This document shows, in pieces, positions 51,419-60,636 of a DNA stretch of 60,636 nt. Made by a program: the position numbers and the translations under genes. Numbering within the stretch: the stretch's first letter is position 1; the number at the start of each line of letters is the position of its first letter. Source of the DNA: JACTOJ01 sp032335695 (GTDB lineage Bacteria > Bacillota > Clostridia > Clostridiales > Clostridiaceae); assembly GCF_032335695.1 (NCBI RefSeq), contig NZ_JACTOJ010000027.1:1-60636 (forward strand), read 5' to 3'. The notes under the pieces were generated by a model. The model was not told where the DNA came from. It made no database searches and saw only the letters and a list, made by a program, of their open reading frames with translations.

Positions 51419-52208
51419 AATCCTTATATTTATCTATAGCCTTTGAGGTTAATTCTCTCAGATTATTGAGCTCCGATACCTCTCCTTCTTCAATGAGCTT
51501 ATTAAGAATATTTTGATATCTTATAGATTCACTAAATTTACCCATAGAAGAAAGCATCAATATATTATTCATAACGTCAGAGATTAAATCTGACTTAACT
51601 TCAAAAAGCTTTTGAGCATCCTTTATTTCATCCTTTATCTCAAGCATTTTTTCATCTAATTGAAAGGCTGCATCTGCTGCAAATTTTAGTTTGTCCTTAA
51701 CATCTTGAGGAATATTCTGCTTATATTTATAATTTAAGGAGTGTTCTATAGTAGCCCAAAAATTCATAGCTAAAGTTCTTATTTGAAGTTCTGCTAATAT
51801 TTCTTTAGGGCCTTCCGCCATATTTAGCGGATACTTTATTATCATGTGATAGCTTCTATATCCGCTTAATTTAACATTTGCTACATAATCTTTTTCATAC
51901 AAAACCTGCATGTCTTTTCTTTCTCGTATAATCTCTACCACTCTTGTTATATCATCAACAAATTGACACATGATTCTTATGCCTGCTATATCTTCCATCT
52001 CATACTGAATCCTGTCCATTGGTATATTAAACTTATTTGCTTTTTCTAATATGGAGGATATCTCCTTGACCCTTCCGGTAATAAATTCTATTGGGGAATA
52101 TTCATTTTTTCTTCTATATTCTTTTCTTATACTTCTAAATTTAACTTTCAGTTCTTCAACTGCTTGTTCATAAGGAGTCAGAAATGTTTTCCACTCTTTT
52201 ATTGCCAT
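51417..52208 (-). CDS. relQ: Small alarmone synthetase RelQ (GTP pyrophosphokinase)
   Basis: The start is ATG 52208 (MAIKEWKTFLTPYEQAVEEL, 263 residues) after AAGGGTGG. The RelA/SpoT synthetase domain is nearly textbook RelQ/YjbM: SPIEFITGRVKEISSILEKA, MEDIAGIRIMCQFVDDI, VKLSGYRSYHMIIKYPL, ELQIRTLAMNFWATIEHSLNYKY. It makes (p)ppGpp from ATP and GDP/GTP without a hydrolase domain, in the cytoplasm under cell-wall or nutrient stress. The C-terminal ~90 residues are helical. Confidence 0.96.
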   Translation of the reverse strand: MAIKEWKTFLTPYEQAVEELKVKFRSIRKEYRRKNEYSPIEFITGRVKEISSILEKANKFNIPMDRIQYEMEDIAGIRIMCQFVDDITRVVEIIRERKDMQVLYEKDYVANVKLSGYRSYHMIIKYPLNMAEGPKEILAELQIRTLAMNFWATIEHSLNYKYKQNIPQDVKDKLKFAADAAFQLDEKMLEIKDEIKDAQKLFEVKSDLISDVMNNILMLSSMGKFSESIRYQNILNKLIEEGEVSELNNLRELTSKAIDKYKD

Positions 52209-52372
52209 ATAAACCACCCTTAATAATTTTTGTCACCACTATATTATACCAAAAAAGAAGCCCTATAAAAAATTATTTTATGGACTAATGTAAAAAACAT
52301 ATTTAATTTGATTTTTTATGTTTGCATACATTATAATATTATTATATGTCGAATAAATCAAGAGGTGTTATT

Positions 52373-53245
52373 ATGAGCTTAGAAGACAACAAACGACAAA
52401 TATTTTCCGGAATAGAACATTTAGGCTTTGATAATGTCAAGGAAGTAAATTTATATAAAGAAAAAGAGGAAATAAAAAAAGAAATTAAGATTGACGAAAC
52501 CGCTAAAGATTTATCTTTGCTTTATGATAAAGAATTAATATGTCCTGTATGCGGCCACAGATTTAAAGCAAAATGTGTTAAAATAAATTCCTACAGAGTT
52601 GAAGGTAAGGAAAGTGATTTTCACATATTATACTCAAGAATTAATCCTTATTTTTATGATGTATGGATTTGCGACAGCTGTGGATACGCTGCAATAAAAA
52701 AAGATTTTTTAGCTATAAGAGAATACCAGCTAAATAAAGTGAAAGAAAATGTAACTAAAAAATGGCGAGGAAGAACTTACCCTAAAATATATGATTTGGA
52801 TATAGCTATAGAACGTTATAAGCTTTCATTATTCAACTATATGGTTATAGAATCCAAAAGCAGCAGTAAAGCAATGAATTGCTTAAAATTATCCTGGATG
52901 TATAGATTAAAAAATGATGTAGAAAATGAAAATTTATTCTTGAAGCAGGCCTTAGATGGATTAAATAATGCTTATTATAATGAAGATTTTCCTATTTATG
53001 GCATGGATAGGTTTACTACCATGTACTTAATCGGCGAACTTTACAGGCGTCTAGAAAATTATGATGATGCAACCTTGTGGTTTAGCAATGTGGTAACTGG
53101 AAAAGGATCTTCTCCTAAATTAAAAGAAATGACAAGAGCTCAGAGAGATTTAATAAAAAAAGAAGTTGAGCAACCTCAGGAAGAAGAAGCTGTCAATAAT
53201 GAAAGTAAAAAAGGCGGTATTTTTAAGTTTTTTTTAAGGAAATAA
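52373..53245 (+). CDS. DUF2225 protein (zinc-ribbon, TPR-like)
   Basis: The start is ATG 52373 behind AGAGGTG (290 residues). The N-terminal half has two Cys pairs, LICPVCGHRF and VWICDSCGYAA, and the DUF2225 phrase FHILYSRINPYFYDVW. The C-terminal half is helical and TPR-like (MNCLKLSWMYRLKNDVENE, YLIGELYRRLENYDDATLWF). The end is basic (GGIFKFFLRK). The function is unknown; the family is widespread in Firmicutes. Confidence 0.88.
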   Translation: MSLEDNKRQIFSGIEHLGFDNVKEVNLYKEKEEIKKEIKIDETAKDLSLLYDKELICPVCGHRFKAKCVKINSYRVEGKESDFHILYSRINPYFYDVWICDSCGYAAIKKDFLAIREYQLNKVKENVTKKWRGRTYPKIYDLDIAIERYKLSLFNYMVIESKSSSKAMNCLKLSWMYRLKNDVENENLFLKQALDGLNNAYYNEDFPIYGMDRFTTMYLIGELYRRLENYDDATLWFSNVVTGKGSSPKLKEMTRAQRDLIKKEVEQPQEEEAVNNESKKGGIFKFFLRK

Positions 53246-53260
53246 ATTTATTAGCATAAA

Positions 53261-53304
53261 GCACCCCAAATGCCAATTTGATATAGCATTTGAGGTGCAT
53301 TTTA
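53261..53304 (+). terminator. Terminator after the DUF2225 gene
   Basis: GCACCCCAAATGC (53261-53273) and GCATTTGAGGTGC (53286-53298) pair over 13 bp with one mismatch, followed by ATTTTATT. Confidence 0.85.
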
Positions 53305-54006
53305 TTCTATTATAGTAATTGGATCAAAATTTATGTAATCACAGGAGGTTAATAGATACTCTGTGCCATTCATGCTTCCGCTTAATATATTATGATTAAA
53401 AGGACCATGCAGATGTCCATAAATAACCTTTTCCACTTCATATTCATTAAATATTTCCGTAAAACCAGATAACTCAAATCTGTCATTAGTAGGCGGATAA
53501 TGAATCATAGCTATAAATTTGGAATATCCTGCTTTTTTCGCCTCCTCCAAGGAGAGCCTTAATCTTATCAGTTCCCTATCATATATTTTTCTATCTTTTT
53601 CTTTAAAATAGTCTCCTCCTGGGCATAGCCATCCTCTGCTGCCGCAAATTGCATAGTTTTCATATGTGAAAAAGTTATTTTGTATAAAGTTCATTTCACT
53701 AAACATGGAATTAAGCTTGGATATGCTCCCCCACCAATAATCATGGTTGCCTTTTATCAGTATTTTTCTACCAGGCAAGGCATGTATCCATTGCAATTCC
53801 TTTATCCCGTCTTCCATTTTCATGGACCAAGATATATCACCTGCAATTAGTACTGTATCTTCAGCCTTTATCTTGCTAACCCAATTCGCTTCTATTTTTT
53901 CATGATGTCTATACCACTTATCTCCAAAAATATCCATAGGCTTATCTTCACTTAGAGATAAATGTAAATCTGATATTGCATATAATGCCACTTTATCACC
54001 TGCCAT
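53302..54006 (-). CDS. Metallophosphoesterase (cytosolic)
   Basis: The 234-residue calcineurin-type phosphoesterase has AISDLHLSL, LIAGDISWSM, LIKGNHDYWW, AMIHYPPTN and KVIYGHLHG, which is the full metal-binding set. There are no membrane segments. The substrate is unknown. Its start overlaps the FlhB-like gene by 11 bases, so the two are coupled. The family is conserved in clostridia near ylqH-like genes. Confidence 0.9.
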   Translation of the reverse strand: MAGDKVALYAISDLHLSLSEDKPMDIFGDKWYRHHEKIEANWVSKIKAEDTVLIAGDISWSMKMEDGIKELQWIHALPGRKILIKGNHDYWWGSISKLNSMFSEMNFIQNNFFTYENYAICGSRGWLCPGGDYFKEKDRKIYDRELIRLRLSLEEAKKAGYSKFIAMIHYPPTNDRFELSGFTEIFNEYEVEKVIYGHLHGPFNHNILSGSMNGTEYLLTSCDYINFDPITIIE

Positions 54007-54262
54007 CCACTAATTCATCTAAATCTACTACATAAGCTATTATCTCTGCTATTGCTTCGTATAATTCTGGCGGAATGCTATCTCCAATATCTACATTTGT
54101 AAGCAAATCTGCTAATTCTTTATTTTCAACTATTGGAACATCACTCTTTTTTGCTTCCTCCAAAATTTTATCTGCTAAAAATCCTATGCCTGTAGCAGTA
54201 ACAATAGGCGCTTCATAATTTTTTTCATATTGAAGAGCTGCCGCTTTTTTTCTCTTATACAT
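53996..54262 (-). CDS. FlhB C-terminal-like protein (YlqH/FhlB)
   Basis: The 88 residues correspond to the cytoplasmic domain of FlhB after the autocleavage site: KKAAALQYEKNYEAPIVTATGIGFLADKILEEAKKSDVPIVEN ... SIPPELYEAIAEIIAYV, given in part. The transmembrane part is absent. B. subtilis YlqH is alike and can partly replace the FlhB tail. It is paired with the YlqG-like gene just upstream, as in Bacillus. Confidence 0.88.
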   Translation of the reverse strand: MYKRKKAAALQYEKNYEAPIVTATGIGFLADKILEEAKKSDVPIVENKELADLLTNVDIGDSIPPELYEAIAEIIAYVVDLDELVDGR

Positions 54263-54270
54263 TTTTCCAC

Positions 54271-56346
54271 CTATACCATAACATTTATTTTATTTAAGCT
54301 GCCATCGTTAAAAAATTCTCTGCAGTTAACTAGATTAAATTCTTCCTCTTTTTTAGAGATGCTTATGCTTATATCATAACCATTGCTATTAATTTTATTT
54401 TCTAGTTTTGTCTTAGTACTTTCAAAAATATTTTGCCATTTATCCAGGCATTTTATTTCTATTTGCATCTTTTTATCTCTTACCGTTACAAAGCTATCTA
54501 TACTTCCCAGATTTTTAGTGGAAATAGTAAGCGCAATTTTTATGTTTGTAGAATCTAATTTTTTACCGCTTTTTCTATCATCCTTTATTATCAATTTGCA
54601 GGGATAGTTATTATCATAGAATTTAATTGGCATATCCATATAATAATATTGATCAGAAATAGTATTATATACCTTTATGTCATTAATATTTCGCTTTATC
54701 TCGTTGAATATGCTGCTATATTCTGATCTATCTTTTAATGTACTTGAATTAACAATTTTCTCAACTAATTCTTTAACAGCTGAAAATTTCTCTTTCATTT
54801 CAGCTATTACATCTTCCCCATTTAAAAGTTGAATTTTATTAGTTACTTTACTGCTTTGATATTTAATGGATGTAGGATTATCTAACTCTATACTTTCCTT
54901 TAAATCACTAAGCAATTTAACAAGCTCATGTTTTGAAGCATTTATATTTGTAGTGTTATTTACTTTGTCTATTATTTTATTTAATGCTTTGCTAACATTG
55001 CTGCTTTTATCTATATTCATACTTTTTATATCAGTTATTATTTTTTTTATATCATCAAAATTCTGAGCACTGCCACTGCTATTTAATTTTTCAGTCAAAC
55101 TATCCAAATTCTTTGCGATAGACTGAACATTTTTGCTAACTTCAGAATTTCCGCTAGCCGCAACCTCATCATTCATTACTACCTTTTGCAGTATATTTTC
55201 AATATCCTTATCCTCTAATTCTATATTACCCTTCATGGCATCTTCAAATATATTTTTTATACTGTTTATAGTCTTCTCATAATTCACCCTGCTGCTGCTT
55301 TGAGTATTATCTTGTATTACCTTATCTAGCTGCTTTAATATCTCATTATTATCCTGCTGCTTCAATACATTTACTGCATGGTTTAAATCGCTTTTGCCTA
55401 TATTACTTTTCTCCAATACATCGGATATTATATTCTTAATATCTATGTTTTTCAAATCTATTTTTTCTGATGCAATTTTATCTATTAAATTTGTTATAAC
55501 CGTTTTGCTGCTATTAGCCGATTCGCTGTTATTAGCTGCTTCGCTTAGTTTAGCGCCTTTAGAGCTTAAATTAGACTGTACAAATTTATTATCAGGAATA
55601 TCCGCTTCCTTATAATTAAAACTCATCTCTTCATTCTTAGACAGAGTATTATCTAAATTTTTTATGCTTTTATTTATGCTGCCTTCTTCTTTAACTATGG
55701 CTTTAAAGCTTTCTATGTTTTCAGAATTAATATCTATTCCATTCTCTATCATAGAAAGTAAATCCTTTGAAGACATACCTTGCAAATCATCAAAAAACTT
55801 AGTTAATATTTTCTCCATTTGCTGACCCTCAGGACTATCAATATCTATACCTTTTGATGCAGCATATTTCAAAATAAAATTCTGTCCCTCATTCTGACCA
55901 TCATCCTTCAATTTAGCTATAAAATCCATTAAAGACTTAACCTTTGAAATATTTTCTCTGCTAAGTGTTATTCCATGGGAAAGCATATCCTTTAAAATAT
56001 CTTCATCAGCGCTGGTCAATCCATTTTCACTGATTATCTTTGTGAAGGATTCATCATCTACTGCTTCCTCCTTACTATTATTGACCATTTTTAATATTAA
56101 TTTACCATCTTCAAAACCAACCACCTGCAATTTTACAAGTTTATCTGGTAAGTTTTTTATTCCATCCTCTATTTCTGCAGTAAACTGCCAGCCATCAGGC
56201 GTTCTTACTGTGATCTCATTAGAATCGCTTTTTTTATCGACAATTTTAGCTGAAAAACTATCCCCTAATTCAAAATTAAGCTTTCCAGAGATTTTTTTAT
56301 TATCCGTAGTTGTATATACTTTTCCTATTCCTAAATTTCCATTCAT
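54271..56346 (-). CDS. YlqG/FliK-like large protein
   Basis: The start is ATG 56346 (MNGNLGIGKV) behind GGGAAGGAGG, giving 691 residues. An N-terminal beta module (GKVYTTTDNKKISGKLNFEL ... AKIVDKKSDSNEITVRTPDGW, in part) is followed by ~400 residues of charged, repetitive helical sequence. A C-terminal domain (MPIKFYDNNYPCKLIIKDD, ALTISTKNLGSIDSFVTV, NGYDISISIS) resembles the FliK-type hook-length control core. With the FlhB-like gene 8 bases downstream, it matches the ylqG-ylqH pair. A role in secretion switching is inferred; no flagellar genes lie near. Confidence 0.7.
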   Translation of the reverse strand: MNGNLGIGKVYTTTDNKKISGKLNFELGDSFSAKIVDKKSDSNEITVRTPDGWQFTAEIEDGIKNLPDKLVKLQVVGFEDGKLILKMVNNSKEEAVDDESFTKIISENGLTSADEDILKDMLSHGITLSRENISKVKSLMDFIAKLKDDGQNEGQNFILKYAASKGIDIDSPEGQQMEKILTKFFDDLQGMSSKDLLSMIENGIDINSENIESFKAIVKEEGSINKSIKNLDNTLSKNEEMSFNYKEADIPDNKFVQSNLSSKGAKLSEAANNSESANSSKTVITNLIDKIASEKIDLKNIDIKNIISDVLEKSNIGKSDLNHAVNVLKQQDNNEILKQLDKVIQDNTQSSSRVNYEKTINSIKNIFEDAMKGNIELEDKDIENILQKVVMNDEVAASGNSEVSKNVQSIAKNLDSLTEKLNSSGSAQNFDDIKKIITDIKSMNIDKSSNVSKALNKIIDKVNNTTNINASKHELVKLLSDLKESIELDNPTSIKYQSSKVTNKIQLLNGEDVIAEMKEKFSAVKELVEKIVNSSTLKDRSEYSSIFNEIKRNINDIKVYNTISDQYYYMDMPIKFYDNNYPCKLIIKDDRKSGKKLDSTNIKIALTISTKNLGSIDSFVTVRDKKMQIEIKCLDKWQNIFESTKTKLENKINSNGYDISISISKKEEEFNLVNCREFFNDGSLNKINVMV

Positions 56347-56383
56347 TTGCGCGCCTCCTTCCCTTTTCAATAAAACTATATAA

Positions 56384-56634
56384 ATGTTTTATCTCCATGA
56401 TTTTTTATATTAAAATTTTCATATCGCCGCAAAATACTTATAGTAATTATTATATCGTACTTTTTTATAGGATTCTTCATACAAAATAAAATTTTTATGC
56501 AATATTAGATTCCATTTTTCATAAGACATATAAACATTTTTTTAAAACGCAGCCTACTAATATTAAAGCCGCTTCAAATAAAGTTTAAAACAAAAACTTT
56601 TGTTTTTTCCTATTTGAAGCGGCTATCATAGTTG
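56384..56634. other. Intergenic region with a long hairpin downstream of tyrS
   Basis: AGCCGCTTCAAATA (56567-56580) and TATTTGAAGCGGCT (56611-56624) form a perfect 14-bp stem enclosing a second AT hairpin. It is the likely tyrS terminator on the minus strand. The rest is AT-rich with no ORF. Confidence 0.7.
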
Positions 56635-57858
56635 TTATTTTTCAATAACTATTCTATTGTAATTTTTCTTACCTCTTTTTATAAGTGCAAAGCCTTCATT
56701 AAAGTCTTCCTTAGCAAGTATTCTATTAAAATCAGTAACCTTCTCCTCATTAATAGAAAGTCCATTTTGCTGAATAAGTCGCTTTCCTTCTCCTTTGGAT
56801 GGTATTATTTTATTTTCTAGCAGTACATCCAAAAGAGCTTTCCCTAAGTCAGTTTCTTTTATTTCACAGGTTGGAACGTTCTCCATATTCCCATTTCCAC
56901 TGAATAAAGCTTCTGCAGCTAACTGAGCATTTCTAGCATCTTCTTCGCCATGCACAAGCTTTGTAACTTCATAGGCTAAAACTTTCTTAGCTTCATTTAT
57001 AGCTGAATCCTTAAGAGCACCTAATCTTCTAACCTCATCCATAGGCAGGAATGTCAAAAGTGCAAGACACTTTTCTACGTCGCTGTCATTAACATTTCTC
57101 CAGTATTGATAAAATTCATAAGGAGAAGTTTTTTCTCTATCTAGCCAAACTGCTCCTTTTTCTGTCTTTCCCATCTTCTTGCCTTCACTATTTGTAAGAA
57201 GTGTAAAAGTCATACCATAAGCTGGTTTAGCTTCTTTTCTTCTTATCAAATCAACTCCAGCCAGAATGTTAGACCATTGATCGTCTCCGCCCATTTCCAT
57301 TACGCAGTCGAATCTTTTATTAAGTTCAAGGAAGTCGTAGCCCTGCATAAGCATATAGTTAAATTCTAAGAAGGAAAGCCCTCTTTCTAATCTCTGCTTA
57401 AAGCATTCTGCTGTAAGCATCTTATTTACAGAGAAATGAACGCCTATTTCCCTGATAAAGTTTACGTAGTTAAGCTCCATCAGCCATTTAGCATTATTCT
57501 CCATTACAGCTTTTCCTTCGCTGAAGTCTACAAATCTAGACATCTGCTTCTTAAAGCATTCACCGTTATACTCTATCTCTTCTCTGGTCATCATTTTTCT
57601 CATATCGCTTTTGCCTGTAGGGTCTCCAATCATAGCTGTGCCGCCGCCTATTAGGGCTATAGGTCTATGTCCAGCTCTCTGCATGTGAGCCATAACCATG
57701 AGCTGAAGAAAATGTCCTACATGTAAACTGTCCGCAGTAGGATCAAAGCCTATGTAAAAAGTTATTTTTTTATTTTCCAGTATCTCTTTAATTTCTTCTT
57801 CATGAGTAAGCTGCTTTATATATCCTCTTTCAGATAATACGTCATAAACACTTGCCAT
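56635..57858 (-). CDS. tyrS: Tyrosyl-tRNA synthetase
   Basis: The start is ATG 57858 (MASVYDVLSERGYIKQLTHE, 407 residues), 8 bases after GGAGG. The class I motifs are ADSLHVGHFLQ, with GGGTAMIGDPTGK and MGGDDQWSNILAGVDLIRR for tyrosine and ATP binding, and GKKMGKTEKGAVWLD as the KMSKS-like loop. The C-terminal S4-type RNA-binding domain is GKRLIQQNGLSINEEKV. Lengths agree with TyrS of Firmicutes. No T-box motif was found in the short leader. Confidence 0.97.
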   Translation of the reverse strand: MASVYDVLSERGYIKQLTHEEEIKEILENKKITFYIGFDPTADSLHVGHFLQLMVMAHMQRAGHRPIALIGGGTAMIGDPTGKSDMRKMMTREEIEYNGECFKKQMSRFVDFSEGKAVMENNAKWLMELNYVNFIREIGVHFSVNKMLTAECFKQRLERGLSFLEFNYMLMQGYDFLELNKRFDCVMEMGGDDQWSNILAGVDLIRRKEAKPAYGMTFTLLTNSEGKKMGKTEKGAVWLDREKTSPYEFYQYWRNVNDSDVEKCLALLTFLPMDEVRRLGALKDSAINEAKKVLAYEVTKLVHGEEDARNAQLAAEALFSGNGNMENVPTCEIKETDLGKALLDVLLENKIIPSKGEGKRLIQQNGLSINEEKVTDFNRILAKEDFNEGFALIKRGKKNYNRIVIEK

Positions 57859-58114
57859 ATGTAATTCCTCCAAATTTTTATATTAGATTCTGTTTAAAAC
57901 AGAGCCAATTATTAAAACTTATCATATTTTATATATTTTCTTCGTATAATCTATACATATACATGCATAGACTATTTTAAATTATATATTCAATCCTTTA
58001 ATTTATCAACCAAAATATAGATTTTATGCATTACATTTTACTAATATAAGAGTTCTATGCTAAAATAGTAATTGTAGATTTAAATGATGTAAATCTATGA
58101 AAGGAGGTAGTGCT

Positions 58115-58942
58115 ATGGAAACCCGTCAATTTAAGGCTATGGTATTATCTAATGAAATAAATTTAAATAATATTGCTCTGCACTTCGGAATTAATAAAAA
58201 ATTCAAATGGGAAGACGCTTTATTACTTTCCGAAAGTTATTTAAAGGGCATAATACGTGAGGTTGATGAAAAATCAGTATACATATATTCTTTTGGTGCT
58301 CTAGTTTTTATTAATATGGAATATCATGAAATTCAAGATATAATAAATTATATTAAAAACATAGATGAAAATTTAAAAAATAATATGCCTACACCATATA
58401 TGGACGAATATAAGCTGGAAGTATCCCCAGAATATGAATACATGCTTTACAATGATATCATGACTTGTAATGAATTGAAGCCTTACTATCAAGATATTTT
58501 AGCCCTCATCTTATCTAAATCCACTTCTCTTAGAAAAATAGAAACAGATATAGATAAACTATTGGACAGCATAGAGGATATAATTAAATACTTGGAATCA
58601 GGTAAATTCAATATGTCTGATGAGCAGATTGCAAAGACATCAGCTAAGATTCTTCGTTTTAAATATAATACTATATCATATTTAATGCTTTTAGATAAGC
58701 CACGTTCGGCCTGGAATAATGAAGATATAGAAAGTTTTTATATGGAAATGGTATCCTTATTCGAAATCAATGAAAGATATGAAAAATTAAAACATAAGAC
58801 CGATATGTTGGAGGATATAACCGAGGTTTTCTCTTCCTTGACTCATGAAAAACGAGGAACCCGATTAGAAATAATGGTAATAATACTTATTCTTTTCGAA
58901 CTTTTAATATCAATAATAGAATTTACATTTAAATTTAAATAA
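58115..58942 (+). CDS. RMD1-family (DUF155) membrane protein
   Basis: The start is ATG 58115 (METRQFKAMVLSNEINLNNI, 275 residues), 7 bases after AGGAGG. The pattern SVYIYSFGALVFINMEYHEI and later LLDKPRSAWNN ... YFxxEINERYEKLKHKTDML-like text, with a C-terminal membrane helix (LEIMVIILILFELLISIIEF), is that of the RMD1/sif2 family. In fungi and mitochondria relatives affect translation or microtubule dynamics; the bacterial role is unknown. A short inverted repeat TAGATTT/AAATCTA lies just before it (58076-58096). Confidence 0.85.
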   Translation: METRQFKAMVLSNEINLNNIALHFGINKKFKWEDALLLSESYLKGIIREVDEKSVYIYSFGALVFINMEYHEIQDIINYIKNIDENLKNNMPTPYMDEYKLEVSPEYEYMLYNDIMTCNELKPYYQDILALILSKSTSLRKIETDIDKLLDSIEDIIKYLESGKFNMSDEQIAKTSAKILRFKYNTISYLMLLDKPRSAWNNEDIESFYMEMVSLFEINERYEKLKHKTDMLEDITEVFSSLTHEKRGTRLEIMVIILILFELLISIIEFTFKFK

Positions 58943-58968
58943 AAAGAGAGTAGCTCACTCTCTTTTTA
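58941..58968. terminator. Bidirectional terminator between the RMD1-type and GGDEF genes
   Basis: AAAAAGAGAGT and ACTCTCTTTTT around AGCTC: an 11-bp stem with A- and T-runs, between convergent genes. Confidence 0.95.
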
Positions 58969-58971
58969 TTA

Positions 58972-60057
58972 TTATCTGTTTATTTTCATATGGGAAGAAA
59001 TCACCTTGTTTCTTCCATTAAATTTTGCTTCATACATCATAGCATCAGCACAGTTTATAATCTCATCTAAGGAAAATCCGTCCTGCGGATAAAAGCTAAT
59101 ACCAAAGCTTGCAGTTACTCTGCTGCTTTCTCCTCCAAAGTTTATAGTATTATTTTCTATCTTATACCTGATACTGTCAATCATACGGTACAACTTATCA
59201 TAGTTTTCTGCATCTCTTATAAATATTACTACCTCTTCGCCGCCATATCGAGCTATGATTCCATTTTCTCTAATTCCTTCATTTACAATTTCTGAAGTAA
59301 CTTTTAAGGTTTCATCCCCAAATTGATGACCATACTTATCATTGACTTTTTTAAAATGATCTATATCCATCATGACAACTGCTGACTTAATATTAGGGTT
59401 GTTAGCAATCTCAGAAGAAACTTTTTCAAAAAAATATCTTCTGTTATAAATGTTTAGCAAAGGATCCGTAATAGACGCTTCTCTAACTTTATTGTAAAGA
59501 ACATTATTTTCAATAGCTATTGCAATTTGATTAGCTATGGAATATACAAACTTTATATGATCTTTACTAAAATAATTCCAAAGAGTATGTTCAACGATAA
59601 TATATCCAATGTATTTATCTCTAAGTTTTATAGGCACACCTAAAATAGAATGTATCTCATTATCATAATCTGATTTATACACAGGAATTTTACTATTTAT
59701 AACAAAGGGTTCACCAGAGTTTAAGGAGTTTATTCTTTCATCCTCAAAATAATGATATAATTCCGGTTTCTTATTAGATGCCTTAACTTCTGCTGTTTTT
59801 CCTACATTCATATACACCGATGAATAGGTAGCTCCCAATATTCCAATTATCATGTCATTTATCATTGGAATTAAATTTTCATCTCCTAAATAAGAGTTTA
59901 TGTACTTACTTATTTCCACTACATTAGAAACAGCATCTAAATTTTTTTCTAATAAGTTATTTCTATTTATAAGCATTTGGAGTTTTTCTTCAGTAAAATT
60001 CTGATATACCTCAAACTCCTGTTTTAATTTTTCGTACTTTTCCTTATAATCTTCCAT
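58972..60057 (-). CDS. GAF-GGDEF diguanylate cyclase
   Basis: The start is most likely ATG 60057 (MEDYKEKYEKLKQEFEVYQN, 361 residues). The order is an N-terminal coiled coil, a GAF sensor (EISKYINSYLGDENLIPMI to IAIAIENNVLY), a linker helix and a GGDEF domain with DPLLNIYNRRYF, MMDIDHFKKVNDKYGHQFGD and ARYGGEEVVIF (active GGEEV). The R-x-x-D inhibitory site is absent (RENG instead), so product inhibition is not expected. There are no membrane segments. It makes cyclic di-GMP in response to an unknown ligand. Confidence 0.93.
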   Translation of the reverse strand: MEDYKEKYEKLKQEFEVYQNFTEEKLQMLINRNNLLEKNLDAVSNVVEISKYINSYLGDENLIPMINDMIIGILGATYSSVYMNVGKTAEVKASNKKPELYHYFEDERINSLNSGEPFVINSKIPVYKSDYDNEIHSILGVPIKLRDKYIGYIIVEHTLWNYFSKDHIKFVYSIANQIAIAIENNVLYNKVREASITDPLLNIYNRRYFFEKVSSEIANNPNIKSAVVMMDIDHFKKVNDKYGHQFGDETLKVTSEIVNEGIRENGIIARYGGEEVVIFIRDAENYDKLYRMIDSIRYKIENNTINFGGESSRVTASFGISFYPQDGFSLDEIINCADAMMYEAKFNGRNKVISSHMKINR

Positions 60058-60069
60058 ACCTAAAAACAC

Positions 60070-60375
60070 CCCAAATACAAGTTAATTAACTTAAAACCTA
60101 TAATAAAATTTTAGGTACATCAACGCAAGAATAATTTTCTTACGTCAACCTCCATAAATATATCTCTCATCCTATAATTTTTATCTACAAAACAAAAACA
60201 AGGATTTCAACTCTTCTATTTTATTTATACCTATGGTATAAAATCCTTGAATAATTATTTAAATTCTTTTATTACATCACAGGTGGACTTTCATAATGCC
60301 ATACTAATACATATATAATATTAAATTATTTTTTCAATTTAATCAATATTTAGTTCATTATTAAAAGTATAAATT
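60070..60375. other. Intergenic region near the right edge
   Basis: I see a hairpin of CAAGGATTT (60209-60217) with AAATCCTTG (60242-60250) and otherwise AT-rich text. No ORF or strong promoter was seen. Confidence 0.45.
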
Positions 60376-60417
60376 TTGCTCTATATTATTATTGAAAATT
60401 TAATATGTTCCGCTATA

Positions 60418-60603
60418 ATGTATTTGAGTAATTTAAAAGAAAAGGGCTTTGATAACGAGCCTGTTAGATGCCCTAAATGCAGAAAAGCAAGAAAAACTCA
60501 AAGAAACAATAGAGAAAATAGATTCAATCATAACCACCGGCTTAGCCGGTGGTTTGCTCAGCCCTATAAGGGCCTATTACTGGCTGGGCTGAAAGCCCTC
60601 TGA
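60418..60603 (+). other. Short frame and palindromes, possible edge of an IS200/IS605-type element
   Basis: A frame from ATG 60418 reads MYLSNLKEKGFDNEPVRCPK then CRKARK, followed by text that comes from palindromes: AACCACCGGCT/AGCCGGTGGTT (60532-60554), GCCC-TATAA-GGGC, and CTCAGCCC with TGGGCTGA further on. Dense GC hairpins in an AT-rich genome are typical of subterminal structures of IS200/IS605-like elements. The transposase would lie beyond the window. The frame itself may not be translated. Confidence 0.35.
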
Positions 60604-60636
60604 ATCAGTCTGCCAATCGCATATTTTCCCATGCAG

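Noticed and set aside
57874..58114. T-box leader for tyrS
   Set aside because: tyrS is on the minus strand and its short leader has neither the AGGGTGG-type T-box sequence nor a terminator-antiterminator pair.

Overview
The window is AT-rich DNA with strong AGGAGG ribosome binding sites, a T-box-controlled leuS and clostridial gene families (RelQ, FlhB-like YlqH, RMD1, HesB-like). It most likely comes from a Clostridium sensu stricto or a close relative; the species cannot be named from the sequence alone. No search was run. Calls rest on recognised protein motifs, gene order and signals read from the bases.

Region 1 (1-26638) is the right-hand part of a siphovirus prophage, with nearly every gene on the minus strand. 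Read from high to low coordinates: a lysogeny switch (Xre-type repressor diverging from a small gene); an early cluster (ART-like protein, DUF3102/J-like protein, winged-helix protein and a 953-residue YonO/RdRP-like RNA polymerase); GIY-YIG and small accessory genes; HNH plus a candidate cos; terminase, portal, protease, capsid; connectors; major tail protein; a frameshifted tail chaperone; tape measure; Dit; and a baseplate/receptor protein that runs off the window. Integrase and lysis genes are not in the window. The prophage ends at a 3' fragment of tRNA-Gln(CTG), the probable att site. Just inside this end lies a noncoding stretch of about 1.2 kb (25.17-26.37 kb) packed with at least six families of short repeats, some helically phased at 21 or 31 bp. 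This is the most unusual object in the window. It resembles an iteron/centromere/operator complex, and I do not recognise it.

Region 2 (26.7-29.6 kb) holds a candidate type I toxin mRNA and a sortase-anchored 5'-nucleotidase. Region 3 (29.7-48.2 kb) is an accessory redox/detoxification island: three aldo-keto reductases, flavin reductase, flavodoxin, MATE pump, DUF362 protein, a phosphoesterase and a MerR regulator. Five promoters share the -35 / 19-bp dyad / -10 architecture of AdhR/NmlR-type MerR control, which suggests that one regulator governs most of the island. The island is also heavily decayed: MFS, cyclopropane synthase, LysR, AraC, Fe-ADH, FMN reductase, a DUF362 copy and an IS1595-type transposase are all broken. 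An intact GH127-type arabinofuranosidase lies next to the broken AraC regulator.

Region 4 (48.2-60.6 kb) is intact core chromosome: T-box-leuS, a HesB-like gene, relQ, a DUF2225 gene, a phosphoesterase/ylqH/ylqG-like operon, tyrS, an RMD1-family gene and a GGDEF protein. The right edge carries a strong palindrome that may be the border of another mobile element.
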